Source: Prevotella sp. UBA5379
Lineage (GTDB): Bacteria; Bacteroidota; Bacteroidia; Bacteroidales; Bacteroidaceae
DNA: 26,614 bases
Reading direction: 5' to 3'
NCBI GenBank assembly: GCA_002409785.1
Contig: DHOX01000012.1
Location: 23,628-50,241, forward strand
In this document: positions 8,113 to 14,699 of the stretch, one piece after another
How the letters are laid out: every line of letters starts with the position of its first letter
How positions within the stretch are numbered: position 1 is the stretch's first letter
Translations under genes and position numbers: made by a program
Notes under the pieces: model-generated
Databases searched by the model: none
The model's input: only the letters and a program-made list of their open reading frames with translations
What the model was told of the DNA's origin: nothing

Positions 8113-8234
8113 GCATCTTTAGATATAAATACAGGTCGTAGACCATAAAGATATTTTTTGATTTGTTTTAGTAGATTAGTTTTTAAGTAGTTTGTTTTTG
8201 AAAATCGGTTGTCGGGACGACATCCGATTTTTTT
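8113..8234 (+). ncRNA. Candidate small RNA of about 120 nt
   Basis: The stretch lies between a promoter (8077-8108) and an intrinsic terminator (8201-8234) and holds no ORF with a plausible start. The 5' part can fold: ATCTTTA at 8115-8121 pairs with TAAAGAT at 8146-8152, enclosing an inner GGTC-gta-GACC hairpin (8134-8144). The middle (8153-8200) is a U-rich unpaired stretch, and the 3' end is the terminator hairpin. This architecture (5' hairpin, U-rich single strand, terminator) is typical of bacterial small RNAs. I do not recognise it as 6S, tmRNA, SRP or RNase P RNA. The 5' end is estimated from the promoter spacing. Confidence 0.6.
8201..8234 (+). terminator. Intrinsic terminator of the candidate small RNA
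   Basis: AAAATCGG-t-TGTCG, loop gga, CGACA-t-CCGATTTT with a run of seven T: 13 paired positions with a single t-t mismatch. No coding gene ends near it, so it must end a non-coding transcript. Confidence 0.85.
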
Positions 8235-8312
8235 CGTCTGTAATCTTATGGGGTCTTTTTTCTTATCTTTTGGAGATAGGGGAGGGGCTGTCTTCGTAAC
8301 TTTTTAGATGAC

Positions 8313-8337
8313 AAATCTCGGTTCAATCCGATTTTTT
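8313..8337 (+). terminator. Weak terminator-like hairpin before the small membrane protein gene
   Basis: TCGG-ttcaat-CCGA followed by seven T. The stem is only four pairs and its 3' arm plus T-run repeats that of the stronger terminator at 8201-8234 (CCGATTTTTTTC). It may be a second 3' end for transcription entering from 8235-8312; I see nothing else in that stretch. The GGTTCAATCC inside it is not part of a tRNA. Confidence 0.35.
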
Positions 8338-8351
8338 TCTTTGAATTTTTG

Positions 8352-8359
8352 TATCTTTG
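8352..8359 (+). promoter_or_regulatory. -7 box ending four bases before a start codon
   Basis: TATCTTTG is separated from the ATG at 8364 by only four bases, so the transcript would start at or next to the initiator codon. No convincing -33 box is present at 19-21 bases. Confidence 0.5.
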
Positions 8360-8363
8360 CCGC

Positions 8364-8573
8364 ATGAATCAGAAGAAAGTCTCAAAATTCTATTTAATAA
8401 GGATTCTTTTATTCCTTATAATATGTGCAGGTCTGATGTATCTGACCAATAGTTTCTTTATGTCCCTTGGCATTCTGCTTATCCTGTTTGTCCTGGATGA
8501 ATTTGTCAGAAGATGGGATGAAAGACGGGCCCAGAGACGCCGTCAGACGGATGCCCGGGAGGAAGAAGAATAA
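8364..8573 (+). CDS. Small two-helix membrane protein of unknown function
   Basis: 69 residues. Start chosen at the ATG that follows the TATCTTTG box; an in-frame TTG further upstream lies within the promoter box. A basic N-terminus (MNQKKVSKFY) leads into two closely spaced hydrophobic segments, about 11-26 (LIRILLFLIICAGLMYL) and 30-47 (SFFMSLGILLILFVLDEFV), then a strongly charged tail (RRWDERRAQRRRQTDAREEEE). Such a protein would sit in the inner membrane as a hairpin with the tail in the cytoplasm. I do not recognise a family. It ends 24 bases before the kinase-RapZ gene and is probably co-transcribed with it, which makes a role linked to cell-wall sugar metabolism possible but unproven. 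Confidence 0.72.
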   Translation: MNQKKVSKFYLIRILLFLIICAGLMYLTNSFFMSLGILLILFVLDEFVRRWDERRAQRRRQTDAREEEE

Positions 8574-8597
8574 GCTGTAATTGGAAAAAACAAGAAA

Positions 8598-10157
8598 ATG
8601 GAAAAACTGATTCAGCTCTATTGCCAATGGTCCGGGCATGCTCCCATGACTACTGAAAAACTCATCGGACAGGGGAGTAACCGTGTCTATTATCGACTCA
8701 CGGATACCGGCGGGCATTCCGTTATCGGGGCAGTCGGGACAAGTAGTGACGAGAACCATGCCTTTATTTATCTGTCCCGGCATTTTGCAGAAAAGAAATT
8801 ACCCGTTCCTCATGTCCTTGCGGTCAGCGATGACGGATTGAGATACCTCCAGACGGATCTGGGCTCGGTATCTCTTTTTGATGCTATACGCGGAGGCCGT
8901 GAGGCCGATGGCAGATATAATCAGCACGAGCAGCAATTATTGGTGAAAACGATTCGGGAATTGCCGGATATTCAAATCCGCGGCGCAGAAGGGATGGACT
9001 GGTCAAATTGTTACCCTCAACCGGTTTTTGACCGTGACGGCGTGCTTTTTGACCTTAACTATTTTAAGTACTGCTTTCTCAAGCCTACCGAACTGGACTT
9101 TCATGAGATGAAACTGGAAGCCAACTTCCGTCTCTTTGCAAATGATTTGATCGTGGAACCGATGAACAGTTTCCTCTATCGCGATTTTCAGGCACGTAAC
9201 ATCATGCTGGATGCAGAGGGGAATCCTTATTTTATTGATTTTCAGGGAGGTAGAAAGGGACCTGTCTATTATGACCTGGCTTCGTTCCTCTGGCAGGCAT
9301 CGGCAAAATATTCTTTCAAGTTGCGTAGAGAACTTATCTATGAATATTATCAGTCGTTGAAAAACTATGTAGAGGTGCCGACGATCCGCCACTTTTCCAA
9401 CAGGTTATCCCTTTTTGTACTTTTCCGTACCCTGCAGGTTCTGGGGGCGTATGGCTTTAGAGGGTATTTTGAAAGGAAGAAGCATTTCATAGACAGTATT
9501 CCTCCGGCTATCCAGAACCTGAGGGATCTGATCCGGTTGTCGGAGAAGCATAATGTGTTTCCTTATCCTTATATGATGGATATGCTGCATCGACTCACAG
9601 AGCTGCCTCAGTTTGCTGAGACCGAGGATCCTGTCCGTCATCGTGCTGATGGGCTGAAGACAACTAAAAATAATATTTATCATGCCCGTCCGGAAGATGG
9701 CCTGGCCACGTTCTCGAAATATGACGGAAAGGGACCACTGGTCGTTCATGTTTATAGTTTTTCTTACCGGTCAGGTATTCCTGAGGATCCTACGGGCAAT
9801 GGTGGTGGCTACGTCTTTGACTGTCGTAGTACACACAATCCGGGGAGATATGAACGCTACAAGAAGTTGACTGGACTGGACGAACCGGTCATCCGCTTTC
9901 TGGAGGATGATGGTGAAATACTGACGTTTCTGGATAATGTTTACCGGTTGGTAGATCATCATGTACAAAGGTATTTGCAGAGAGGCTTTACCAGTCTGAT
10001 GATCAGTTTCGGCTGTACAGGCGGCAGGCATCGCAGTGTGTATTCCGCCCAGCATGTGGCTGAACATATCCATCAGAAATTTGGCGTGGAGGTGGAGATA
10101 ATCCACCGTGAACAGCATATCCGCAAGGTATTGCCGGCAGTGGAGAAAAAGCAATGA
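8598..10157 (+). CDS. AmgK-like sugar kinase fused to a RapZ C-terminal domain
   Basis: 519 residues with two modules. Residues 1-335 form an aminoglycoside-phosphotransferase-fold kinase: GQGSNRVYYRL (25-34) is the nucleotide loop, YRDFQARN (194-201) the catalytic loop with Asp196 and Asn201, and DFQGG..GPVYYDL (214-227) the metal-binding segment. The DFQ..GP..YDL form is that of AmgK, the anomeric MurNAc/GlcNAc kinase of peptidoglycan recycling. After a linker (336-378), residues 380-505 match the C-terminal domain of RapZ, which binds glucosamine-6-phosphate in E. coli: VYSFSYRSGIP, FDCR, NPGRY, LTGLDEPV and GCTGGRHRS (472-480). RapZ's own N-terminal P-loop domain is absent. The gene lies 24 bases after the small membrane protein and just before a MurU-like gene, supporting an amino-sugar role. 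The exact substrate and the purpose of the fusion are inferred. Confidence 0.85.
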   Translation: MEKLIQLYCQWSGHAPMTTEKLIGQGSNRVYYRLTDTGGHSVIGAVGTSSDENHAFIYLSRHFAEKKLPVPHVLAVSDDGLRYLQTDLGSVSLFDAIRGGREADGRYNQHEQQLLVKTIRELPDIQIRGAEGMDWSNCYPQPVFDRDGVLFDLNYFKYCFLKPTELDFHEMKLEANFRLFANDLIVEPMNSFLYRDFQARNIMLDAEGNPYFIDFQGGRKGPVYYDLASFLWQASAKYSFKLRRELIYEYYQSLKNYVEVPTIRHFSNRLSLFVLFRTLQVLGAYGFRGYFERKKHFIDSIPPAIQNLRDLIRLSEKHNVFPYPYMMDMLHRLTELPQFAETEDPVRHRADGLKTTKNNIYHARPEDGLATFSKYDGKGPLVVHVYSFSYRSGIPEDPTGNGGGYVFDCRSTHNPGRYERYKKLTGLDEPVIRFLEDDGEILTFLDNVYRLVDHHVQRYLQRGFTSLMISFGCTGGRHRSVYSAQHVAEHIHQKFGVEVEIIHREQHIRKVLPAVEKKQ

Positions 10158-10201
10158 TCAGTCTAGGTAAGTGAACAGGGGCAAATCAGAGGGCAGAAAA
10201 C

Positions 10202-10232
10202 TTTGTGTTCTCTAAAATAATGCGTATATTTG
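10202..10232 (+). promoter_or_regulatory. Promoter of the MurU-like gene
   Basis: TTTG at 10202-10205, 19-base spacer, TATATTTG at 10225-10232: a full match to the Bacteroidetes consensus. It rules out the in-frame GTG at 10205 as a start codon, since that would lie in the -33 box. Transcription should begin near 10236-10238. Confidence 0.78.
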
Positions 10233-10252
10233 CAGGCATGAAAGGAGAACAG

Positions 10253-11125
10253 ATGCAGGCAATGATTTTTGCTGCAGGAATGGGGACACGTTTAAAACCA
10301 TTGACTGACCACCTTCCGAAGGCGTTGGTGCAGGTTGGGGGGAAACCATTGCTGGAACATGTCCTCCTCCGTCTGAGGGCTGCCGGGATCAGTCACGTTG
10401 TCATCAATGTTCATCATTTTTCCAGTCAGATTATTCATTATCTTTCCAGTCACGATTTCCAAATGGATATTCGTGTGAGTGAGGAGAGTCCATTGCTCCT
10501 GGATACGGGGGGAGGCCTCAAGAAGGCCAGACCACTGCTGAGGGAGGATGCTCCTGTCCTGATTCATAATGTGGATATTCTGAGTAATGTGGATCTGAGA
10601 AAATTCTATCGAGCAGGGGACTGCTTCTCTGTAGGGGCGCGGCATGACATTATTATGCCTGGTCAGAAGGAGAGTAGCGGGCAGGATAAGGGGTGTGATC
10701 ACGATCATACGAGAGGCATCCGCACGGCGGAAGCTGCCTGCCGGCAATCCCGGGATCCTGCAGATGTGTTCCTGCTGGCGAGCCGTCGTAAATCAAAGCG
10801 CTATCTGGTTTTTGATGATGAGATGCGCCTCGTGGGATGGACAAATATTGAGACGGGCGAGGTGAAAAGTCCTTATTCGTGGGTGAAGACCTCACTCCCC
10901 AGCCTTCATCTGCTGGCCTTCGCAGGGATCCACTTGTTCTCTCCCCGCCTTTTCCCTCTGATGGATGAATGGCCTGACCAGTTTCCAATCATGGATTTCT
11001 ATCTGAAAAACTGTGACAAGGTGTTGATCAGGGGATATGTCCAGGACAATCTCCAACTCATGGATGTGGGGAAACAGGAAACACTGGCCAAGGCTGAAGG
11101 ATTCTTGAAGGATCTGAAGGTATGA
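10253..11125 (+). CDS. MurU-like sugar-1-phosphate nucleotidyltransferase
   Basis: 290 residues from the ATG at 10253, chosen because AGGAG lies just before it and the family begins M-x-A-M-I-F-A-A-G. An ATG at 10238 in the same frame would give 15 bases more and a nearly leaderless message. The Rossmann-type NTP-transferase fold is clear: AAGMGTRLKPLTD (7-19), Lys23 in LPKALV, DTGGGLKKA (84-92), metal-binding Asp108 in HNVDIL, and LMDVGKQETL (269-278) near the end. The family joins a sugar-1-phosphate to a nucleotide; after an AmgK-like kinase the expected reaction is MurNAc- or GlcNAc-1-phosphate plus UTP to the UDP-sugar. Residues about 130-170 form a polar, His- and Cys-containing insertion (..SSGQDKGCDHDHTRG..) that I do not expect in the family core. 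Length exceeds MurU (about 220) accordingly. guaA follows after 34 bases. Confidence 0.82.
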   Translation: MQAMIFAAGMGTRLKPLTDHLPKALVQVGGKPLLEHVLLRLRAAGISHVVINVHHFSSQIIHYLSSHDFQMDIRVSEESPLLLDTGGGLKKARPLLREDAPVLIHNVDILSNVDLRKFYRAGDCFSVGARHDIIMPGQKESSGQDKGCDHDHTRGIRTAEAACRQSRDPADVFLLASRRKSKRYLVFDDEMRLVGWTNIETGEVKSPYSWVKTSLPSLHLLAFAGIHLFSPRLFPLMDEWPDQFPIMDFYLKNCDKVLIRGYVQDNLQLMDVGKQETLAKAEGFLKDLKV

Positions 11126-11159
11126 AGAGACAGATATAATATTCTATATAAATTCTGAT

Positions 11160-12707
11160 ATGCAACAACAGAAGATCATTATTCTAAATTTTGGCTCACA
11201 GACTTGCCAGTTGATCGGTCGCAGGGTCCGTGAACTTAATACCTTCTGCGAGATTGTACCTTACAACAAATTCCCTGAAGATGATAAGGATATTATCGGC
11301 GTTATCCTCAGTGGAAGTCCTTATTCCGTGCATGATCCGTCTGCTTTCAAGATGGATCTGAGTATGCTTATCGGCAAGTATCCTGTATTAGGGATCTGCT
11401 ATGGTGCTCAGCTTATCGCCTATTCTCATGGGGGACGGGTGGAACAGGCGGGTACTCGGGAATATGGTCGGGCCAATCTTGAGAAGTTTGATGCTGATGA
11501 CCCTCTTTTCAAGGGTTTTCAACCGGGATCACAGGTATGGATGAGTCATGGCGACACCATTACCGCTATTCCCGATGACTGCCACGTCATTGCTTCTACT
11601 GAAGATGTCCATTTCGCGGCATACGCCAGCAGCAAGTATCCGCTATGGGCTGTACAATTCCATCCTGAGGTCGTCCATACCAAACAGGGAAAGCAACTGC
11701 TGAAAAACTTTGTCGTGGATATCTGTGGAAGTCGTCAGGAATGGAGTCCTGCCTCGTTTGTGGATAAGACGGTAAAGAGTCTGAAGACAGAGATCGGCAG
11801 TGACCATGTCATCCTTGGACTGTCGGGAGGAGTTGACTCTTCCGTCTGTGCTACTTTGCTTCATCGTGCCATCGGCAGGCAGTTGACGTGTATCTTTGTA
11901 GATAATGGGATGCTCCGTAAAAACGAGTTCTCTAAGGTCATGGACGCTTACCAGGGACTGGGACTGAACGTAGTAGGCGTGAATGCCGGTGACCGGTTCT
12001 TCAAGGATCTGGCAGGAGTGACCGAGCCGGAAAAGAAGCGGCATATCATCGGCCGTGATTTCGTGGAGGTCTTTAATGCTGAGGCTAAAAAGATGACGGA
12101 TGCCAGGTGGCTCGCCCAGGGTACGATCTATCCGGACCGTATCGAGAGCCTGAACATTACGGGTATGACCATCAAGAGCCATCATAATGTCGGGGGATTG
12201 CCGAAAGACATGAAACTGAAACTCTGTGAACCGTTGAAGTGGCTGTTCAAGGATGAGGTCCGCCATGTGGGGCATGAACTGAACATGCCGGAACGGCTGA
12301 TCAAGCGCCATCCCTTCCCCGGACCGGGACTAGCCGTGCGTATCCTTGGGGATATTACGCGGGAGAAGGTGCGCATCCTACAGGATGCTGATGATATCTA
12401 TATCGAAAATATGCATCAGTACAAAATGCCTGATGGCACATCTCTTTATGACCATGTCTGGCAGGCTGGTGCCATCCTGTTGTCTACGATCCGTTCTGTA
12501 GGGGTCATGGGGGATGAACGCACTTATGAGCATCCTATTGCTCTTCGTGCAGTGAACAGTATGGATGGGATGACGGCCGACTGGTCACGTCTGCCTTATG
12601 ATTTCCTGGCTAAAGTGAGCAATGAGATCATCAATAAGGTTAATGGGGTCAACCGTGTCTGCTTTGATATTTCCTCGAAACCGCCTTCGACGATAGAATG
12701 GGAATAG
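11160..12707 (+). CDS. guaA: GMP synthase (glutamine-hydrolysing)
   Basis: 515 residues, standard length. Converts XMP to GMP using glutamine and ATP, last step of guanine nucleotide synthesis, in the cytoplasm. The N-terminal class I glutaminase has Cys80 in GICYGAQ, and His168 and Glu170 in QFHPEV. The ATP-pyrophosphatase domain has the P-loop LSGGVDSSV (221-229). The C-terminal dimerisation domain ends in the family's KPPSTIEWE. All catalytic residues are present. It follows the MurU-like gene by 34 bases with no terminator or recognisable promoter between, so it is probably transcribed with it, which is an unremarkable Bacteroidales neighbourhood rather than a functional link. A terminator shared with mscL follows. 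Confidence 0.97.
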   Translation: MQQQKIIILNFGSQTCQLIGRRVRELNTFCEIVPYNKFPEDDKDIIGVILSGSPYSVHDPSAFKMDLSMLIGKYPVLGICYGAQLIAYSHGGRVEQAGTREYGRANLEKFDADDPLFKGFQPGSQVWMSHGDTITAIPDDCHVIASTEDVHFAAYASSKYPLWAVQFHPEVVHTKQGKQLLKNFVVDICGSRQEWSPASFVDKTVKSLKTEIGSDHVILGLSGGVDSSVCATLLHRAIGRQLTCIFVDNGMLRKNEFSKVMDAYQGLGLNVVGVNAGDRFFKDLAGVTEPEKKRHIIGRDFVEVFNAEAKKMTDARWLAQGTIYPDRIESLNITGMTIKSHHNVGGLPKDMKLKLCEPLKWLFKDEVRHVGHELNMPERLIKRHPFPGPGLAVRILGDITREKVRILQDADDIYIENMHQYKMPDGTSLYDHVWQAGAILLSTIRSVGVMGDERTYEHPIALRAVNSMDGMTADWSRLPYDFLAKVSNEIINKVNGVNRVCFDISSKPPSTIEWE

Positions 12708-12748
12708 GCTGCTGACGGAGAAATATAATCCTTTCAGTGGAAGATATT

Positions 12749-12782
12749 AAAAAGAGCAGACATCTTGTTGCCTGCTCTTTTT
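12749..12782. terminator. Bidirectional terminator between guaA and mscL
   Basis: AAAAAGAGCAG and CTGCTCTTTTT pair over 11 bp around a 12-base loop. The A-run on one side and T-run on the other give a U-tract in both directions, serving guaA (plus) and the converging mscL (minus). Confidence 0.88.
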
Positions 12783-12808
12783 GTTTCCGTACAAGGACTA
12801 CGATCCTG

Positions 12809-13246
12809 TTACCTGTCTTTTTGTTCCTTCTCCTTTCTCATCAGGTCACGGATCTCAGTCAGTAATTTCTCTTCATTGGTGGGTTGCGGAGCCGGCTTGG
12901 GAGCTTCTGCCCTTTTCCCGGTCATCCGGTTGATGCTCTTCACCATCAGAAAGACACAGAGGGCAATGATAAAGAAGTTGAGAAGCGTCTGGATAAAATT
13001 CCCATAGTTGATCGTGGCAGTCTTCATCTGCTGTTCTACCCCCGGGATGACGACAGAGGGCAGGGTGACTTTCAACTCACTGAAATTGACCCCACCGATC
13101 AGCCACCCGATAGGGGGCATGATGATGTCATCGACAATGGAAGAGACAACCTTCCCGAATGCGGTTCCGATAATTACACCGACAGCCATATCAATGGCGT
13201 TGCCTTTAATGGCAAATTGTTTGAATTCTTGAATAAATTTACTCAT
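12809..13246 (-). CDS. mscL: Large-conductance mechanosensitive channel MscL
   Basis: 145 residues, typical. MscL pentamers open a wide pore in the inner membrane on sudden osmotic downshock. The amphipathic N-terminal helix (MSKFIQEFKQFAIKGN), TM1 with the pore-lining AIDMAVGVIIGTAFGKVV (about 17-34), the loop IIMPPIGWLIGG and TM2 (FIQTLLNFFIIALCVFLMV, about 83-105) are all evident, as is the C-terminal cytoplasmic helix EEKLLTEIRDLM. The periplasmic loop (about 54-80) is rather long. A minus-strand TATATTTG box at 13371-13378 may be its promoter, giving a leader of about 120 bases with a small AAAGAG/CTCTTT hairpin. Confidence 0.96.
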   Translation of the reverse strand: MSKFIQEFKQFAIKGNAIDMAVGVIIGTAFGKVVSSIVDDIIMPPIGWLIGGVNFSELKVTLPSVVIPGVEQQMKTATINYGNFIQTLLNFFIIALCVFLMVKSINRMTGKRAEAPKPAPQPTNEEKLLTEIRDLMRKEKEQKDR

Positions 13247-13370
13247 AGATTTATTTGTTGATCTGTAAATTGTAACCTCAATGTGTCAGTCCTGTGAAAG
13301 AACCTCAAATAAGGATAATGAAAGAGAGATTCCCCCTCTTTTTTAAATAATTTAATACACTTATACGATG

Positions 13371-13398
13371 CAAATATAGAAAAAATTTTGTATCTTTG
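13371..13398. promoter_or_regulatory. Divergent -7 boxes for mscL and the gapA region
   Basis: On the minus strand TATATTTG (13371-13378) faces mscL; on the plus strand TATCTTTG (13391-13398) faces gapA. Only 12 bases separate them, so polymerases on the two promoters would overlap and could exclude each other. No clear -33 boxes. A third box, TATATTTG on the plus strand at 13443-13450, could also serve gapA (leader about 135 bases). Confidence 0.5.
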
Positions 13399-13401
13399 CG
13401 A

Positions 13402-13509
13402 ATGAAAAGGGAAGAAAGCCGGAATAAAGCGATTCTAAACCGTATATTTGTAAGAAGAACAAATATGGAGGTGAACAGAAAAGGTAAAAAAGTTCGTAGA
13501 ACGGGATAG
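13402..13509 (+). CDS. Possible 35-residue basic small protein or leader peptide
   Basis: An ATG three bases after the TATCTTTG box opens a 35-codon frame (MKREESRNKAILNRIFVRRT, then NMEVNRKGKKVRRTG) ending in TAG at 13507-13509, 78 bases before gapA. Fourteen of its 35 residues are Lys or Arg, which suggests nucleic-acid or ribosome binding if it is made. Its start would be leaderless, like two other genes in this window. It could equally be untranslated gapA leader that happens to be open. No family recognised. Confidence 0.35.
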   Translation: MKREESRNKAILNRIFVRRTNMEVNRKGKKVRRTG

Positions 13510-13587
13510 AGAAGGCTTCTTATCCTTCGAGGATAAAAGACTACGTAATGAGGAGATTATTTAACCCTTTAAAACATTAAAAATAAA

Positions 13588-14625
13588 ATGATTAAAATTG
13601 GTATTAACGGTTTCGGCCGTATTGGTCGTTTCGTTTTTCGTTCAACTCTTGAAGCTGCAAACAAGAACGATGTAGAAGTAGTAGGTATCAACGACCTTCT
13701 GTCTGTTGATTATCTTGCCTACCTGCTGAAGTATGATACAATGCATGGTCGTTTCGATGGCACCGTTTCTGTTAAGAATGATCACACTCTGACTGTAAAT
13801 GGTCGTGACATCCGCTGCTTTGCTGAGCGCGATGCTGAGAATATCAAATGGGCTGAAGTAGGTGCTGAATATGTCGTTGAGTCTACAGGTTTTTATTTGA
13901 CAATGGACCGCGCTGAAAAGCACTTGAAGGCAGGTGCTAAGTATGTTGTTCTTTCTGCACCTTCCAAGAAGGGTGAGGACGGCCGTCAGGCTGATATGTT
14001 CGTTTGTGGTGTTAATACTGACAAATATGCAGGTCAGAAGATCGTTTCCAACGCATCTTGTACCACTAACTGCCTGGCTCCTATTGCCAAGGTTCTGAAT
14101 GACAAGTTCGGTATTGAGACTGGTCTGATGACAACTATCCACTCTACAACTGCTACTCAGTTGACAGTTGATGGTCCTGCTAAGGGTGGCAAGGACTGGC
14201 GCGGTGGCCGTGCTGCTTCTGGCAACATTATCCCGTCAACAACAGGTGCTGCCAAGGCTGTAGGCAAGGTTATCCCTGAGTTGAATGGCAAACTGACTGG
14301 TATTTCTATGCGTGTTCCTACTTTGGATGTTTCCGTTGTTGACTTGACGGTTAACTTGAAGAAGGCTGCTACACAGGCTGAAATTGATGCTGCCATGAAG
14401 AAGGCTTCTGAGACGAACCTGAAGGGTATCCTGGGTTATACTGATGAGGCTGTGGTTTCTTCAGATTTCCTGAACTGCCCGTTGACTTCTATCTACGATG
14501 CTACTGCAGGTGTTCACCTTACAGACAACTTCGTAAAGATCGTTTCCTGGTATGACAATGAGTTCGGATATAGCCACAAAGTGGTAGATCTGATCAAGGT
14601 CATGAACAAGTACAACAAGAAGTAA
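13588..14625 (+). CDS. gapA: Glyceraldehyde-3-phosphate dehydrogenase (type I)
   Basis: 345 residues, slightly longer than the usual 330-340. Cytoplasmic glycolytic enzyme converting glyceraldehyde-3-phosphate to 1,3-bisphosphoglycerate with NAD. The N-terminal Rossmann motif is INGFGRIGR (6-14); Asp36 in GINDLL suggests NAD rather than NADP preference. The catalytic cysteine is Cys158 in SNASCTTNCLAP (154-165), followed by the HSTTATQ and WRGGRAA substrate loops and WYDNEFGYS near the end. Codon use is the most biased in the window (GGT, GCT, CGT, AAG, AAC), as expected for a very highly expressed gene. The leader upstream is at least 130 bases. A strong terminator follows the stop codon. 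Confidence 0.97.
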   Translation: MIKIGINGFGRIGRFVFRSTLEAANKNDVEVVGINDLLSVDYLAYLLKYDTMHGRFDGTVSVKNDHTLTVNGRDIRCFAERDAENIKWAEVGAEYVVESTGFYLTMDRAEKHLKAGAKYVVLSAPSKKGEDGRQADMFVCGVNTDKYAGQKIVSNASCTTNCLAPIAKVLNDKFGIETGLMTTIHSTTATQLTVDGPAKGGKDWRGGRAASGNIIPSTTGAAKAVGKVIPELNGKLTGISMRVPTLDVSVVDLTVNLKKAATQAEIDAAMKKASETNLKGILGYTDEAVVSSDFLNCPLTSIYDATAGVHLTDNFVKIVSWYDNEFGYSHKVVDLIKVMNKYNKK

Positions 14626-14646
14626 TTTTAAGATTTGCATAAAATT

Positions 14647-14678
14647 AGCCGTTCAGTCTTGTGCTGGACGGCTTTTTT
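14647..14678 (+). terminator. Intrinsic terminator of gapA
   Basis: AGCCGTTCAG, loop tcttgtg, CTGGACGGCT followed by TTTTT: ten pairs including one G-U, and a solid U-tract. It ends only 21 bases before the miaA start codon. Confidence 0.9.
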
Positions 14679-14699
14679 CGTTATTCTTGTAGAAATAAA

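Noticed and set aside
8311..8337. GGTTCAATCC resembling a tRNA T-arm
   Set aside because: No acceptor stem, anticodon arm or D-arm fits around it, and it is followed directly by a T-run; it is part of a weak terminator-like hairpin.
10205..10252. Upstream GTG (10205) and ATG (10220) as starts of the MurU-like gene
   Set aside because: Both lie within or just before the TTTG-N19-TATATTTG promoter and would need transcription from elsewhere; the family N-terminus matches the ATG at 10253.
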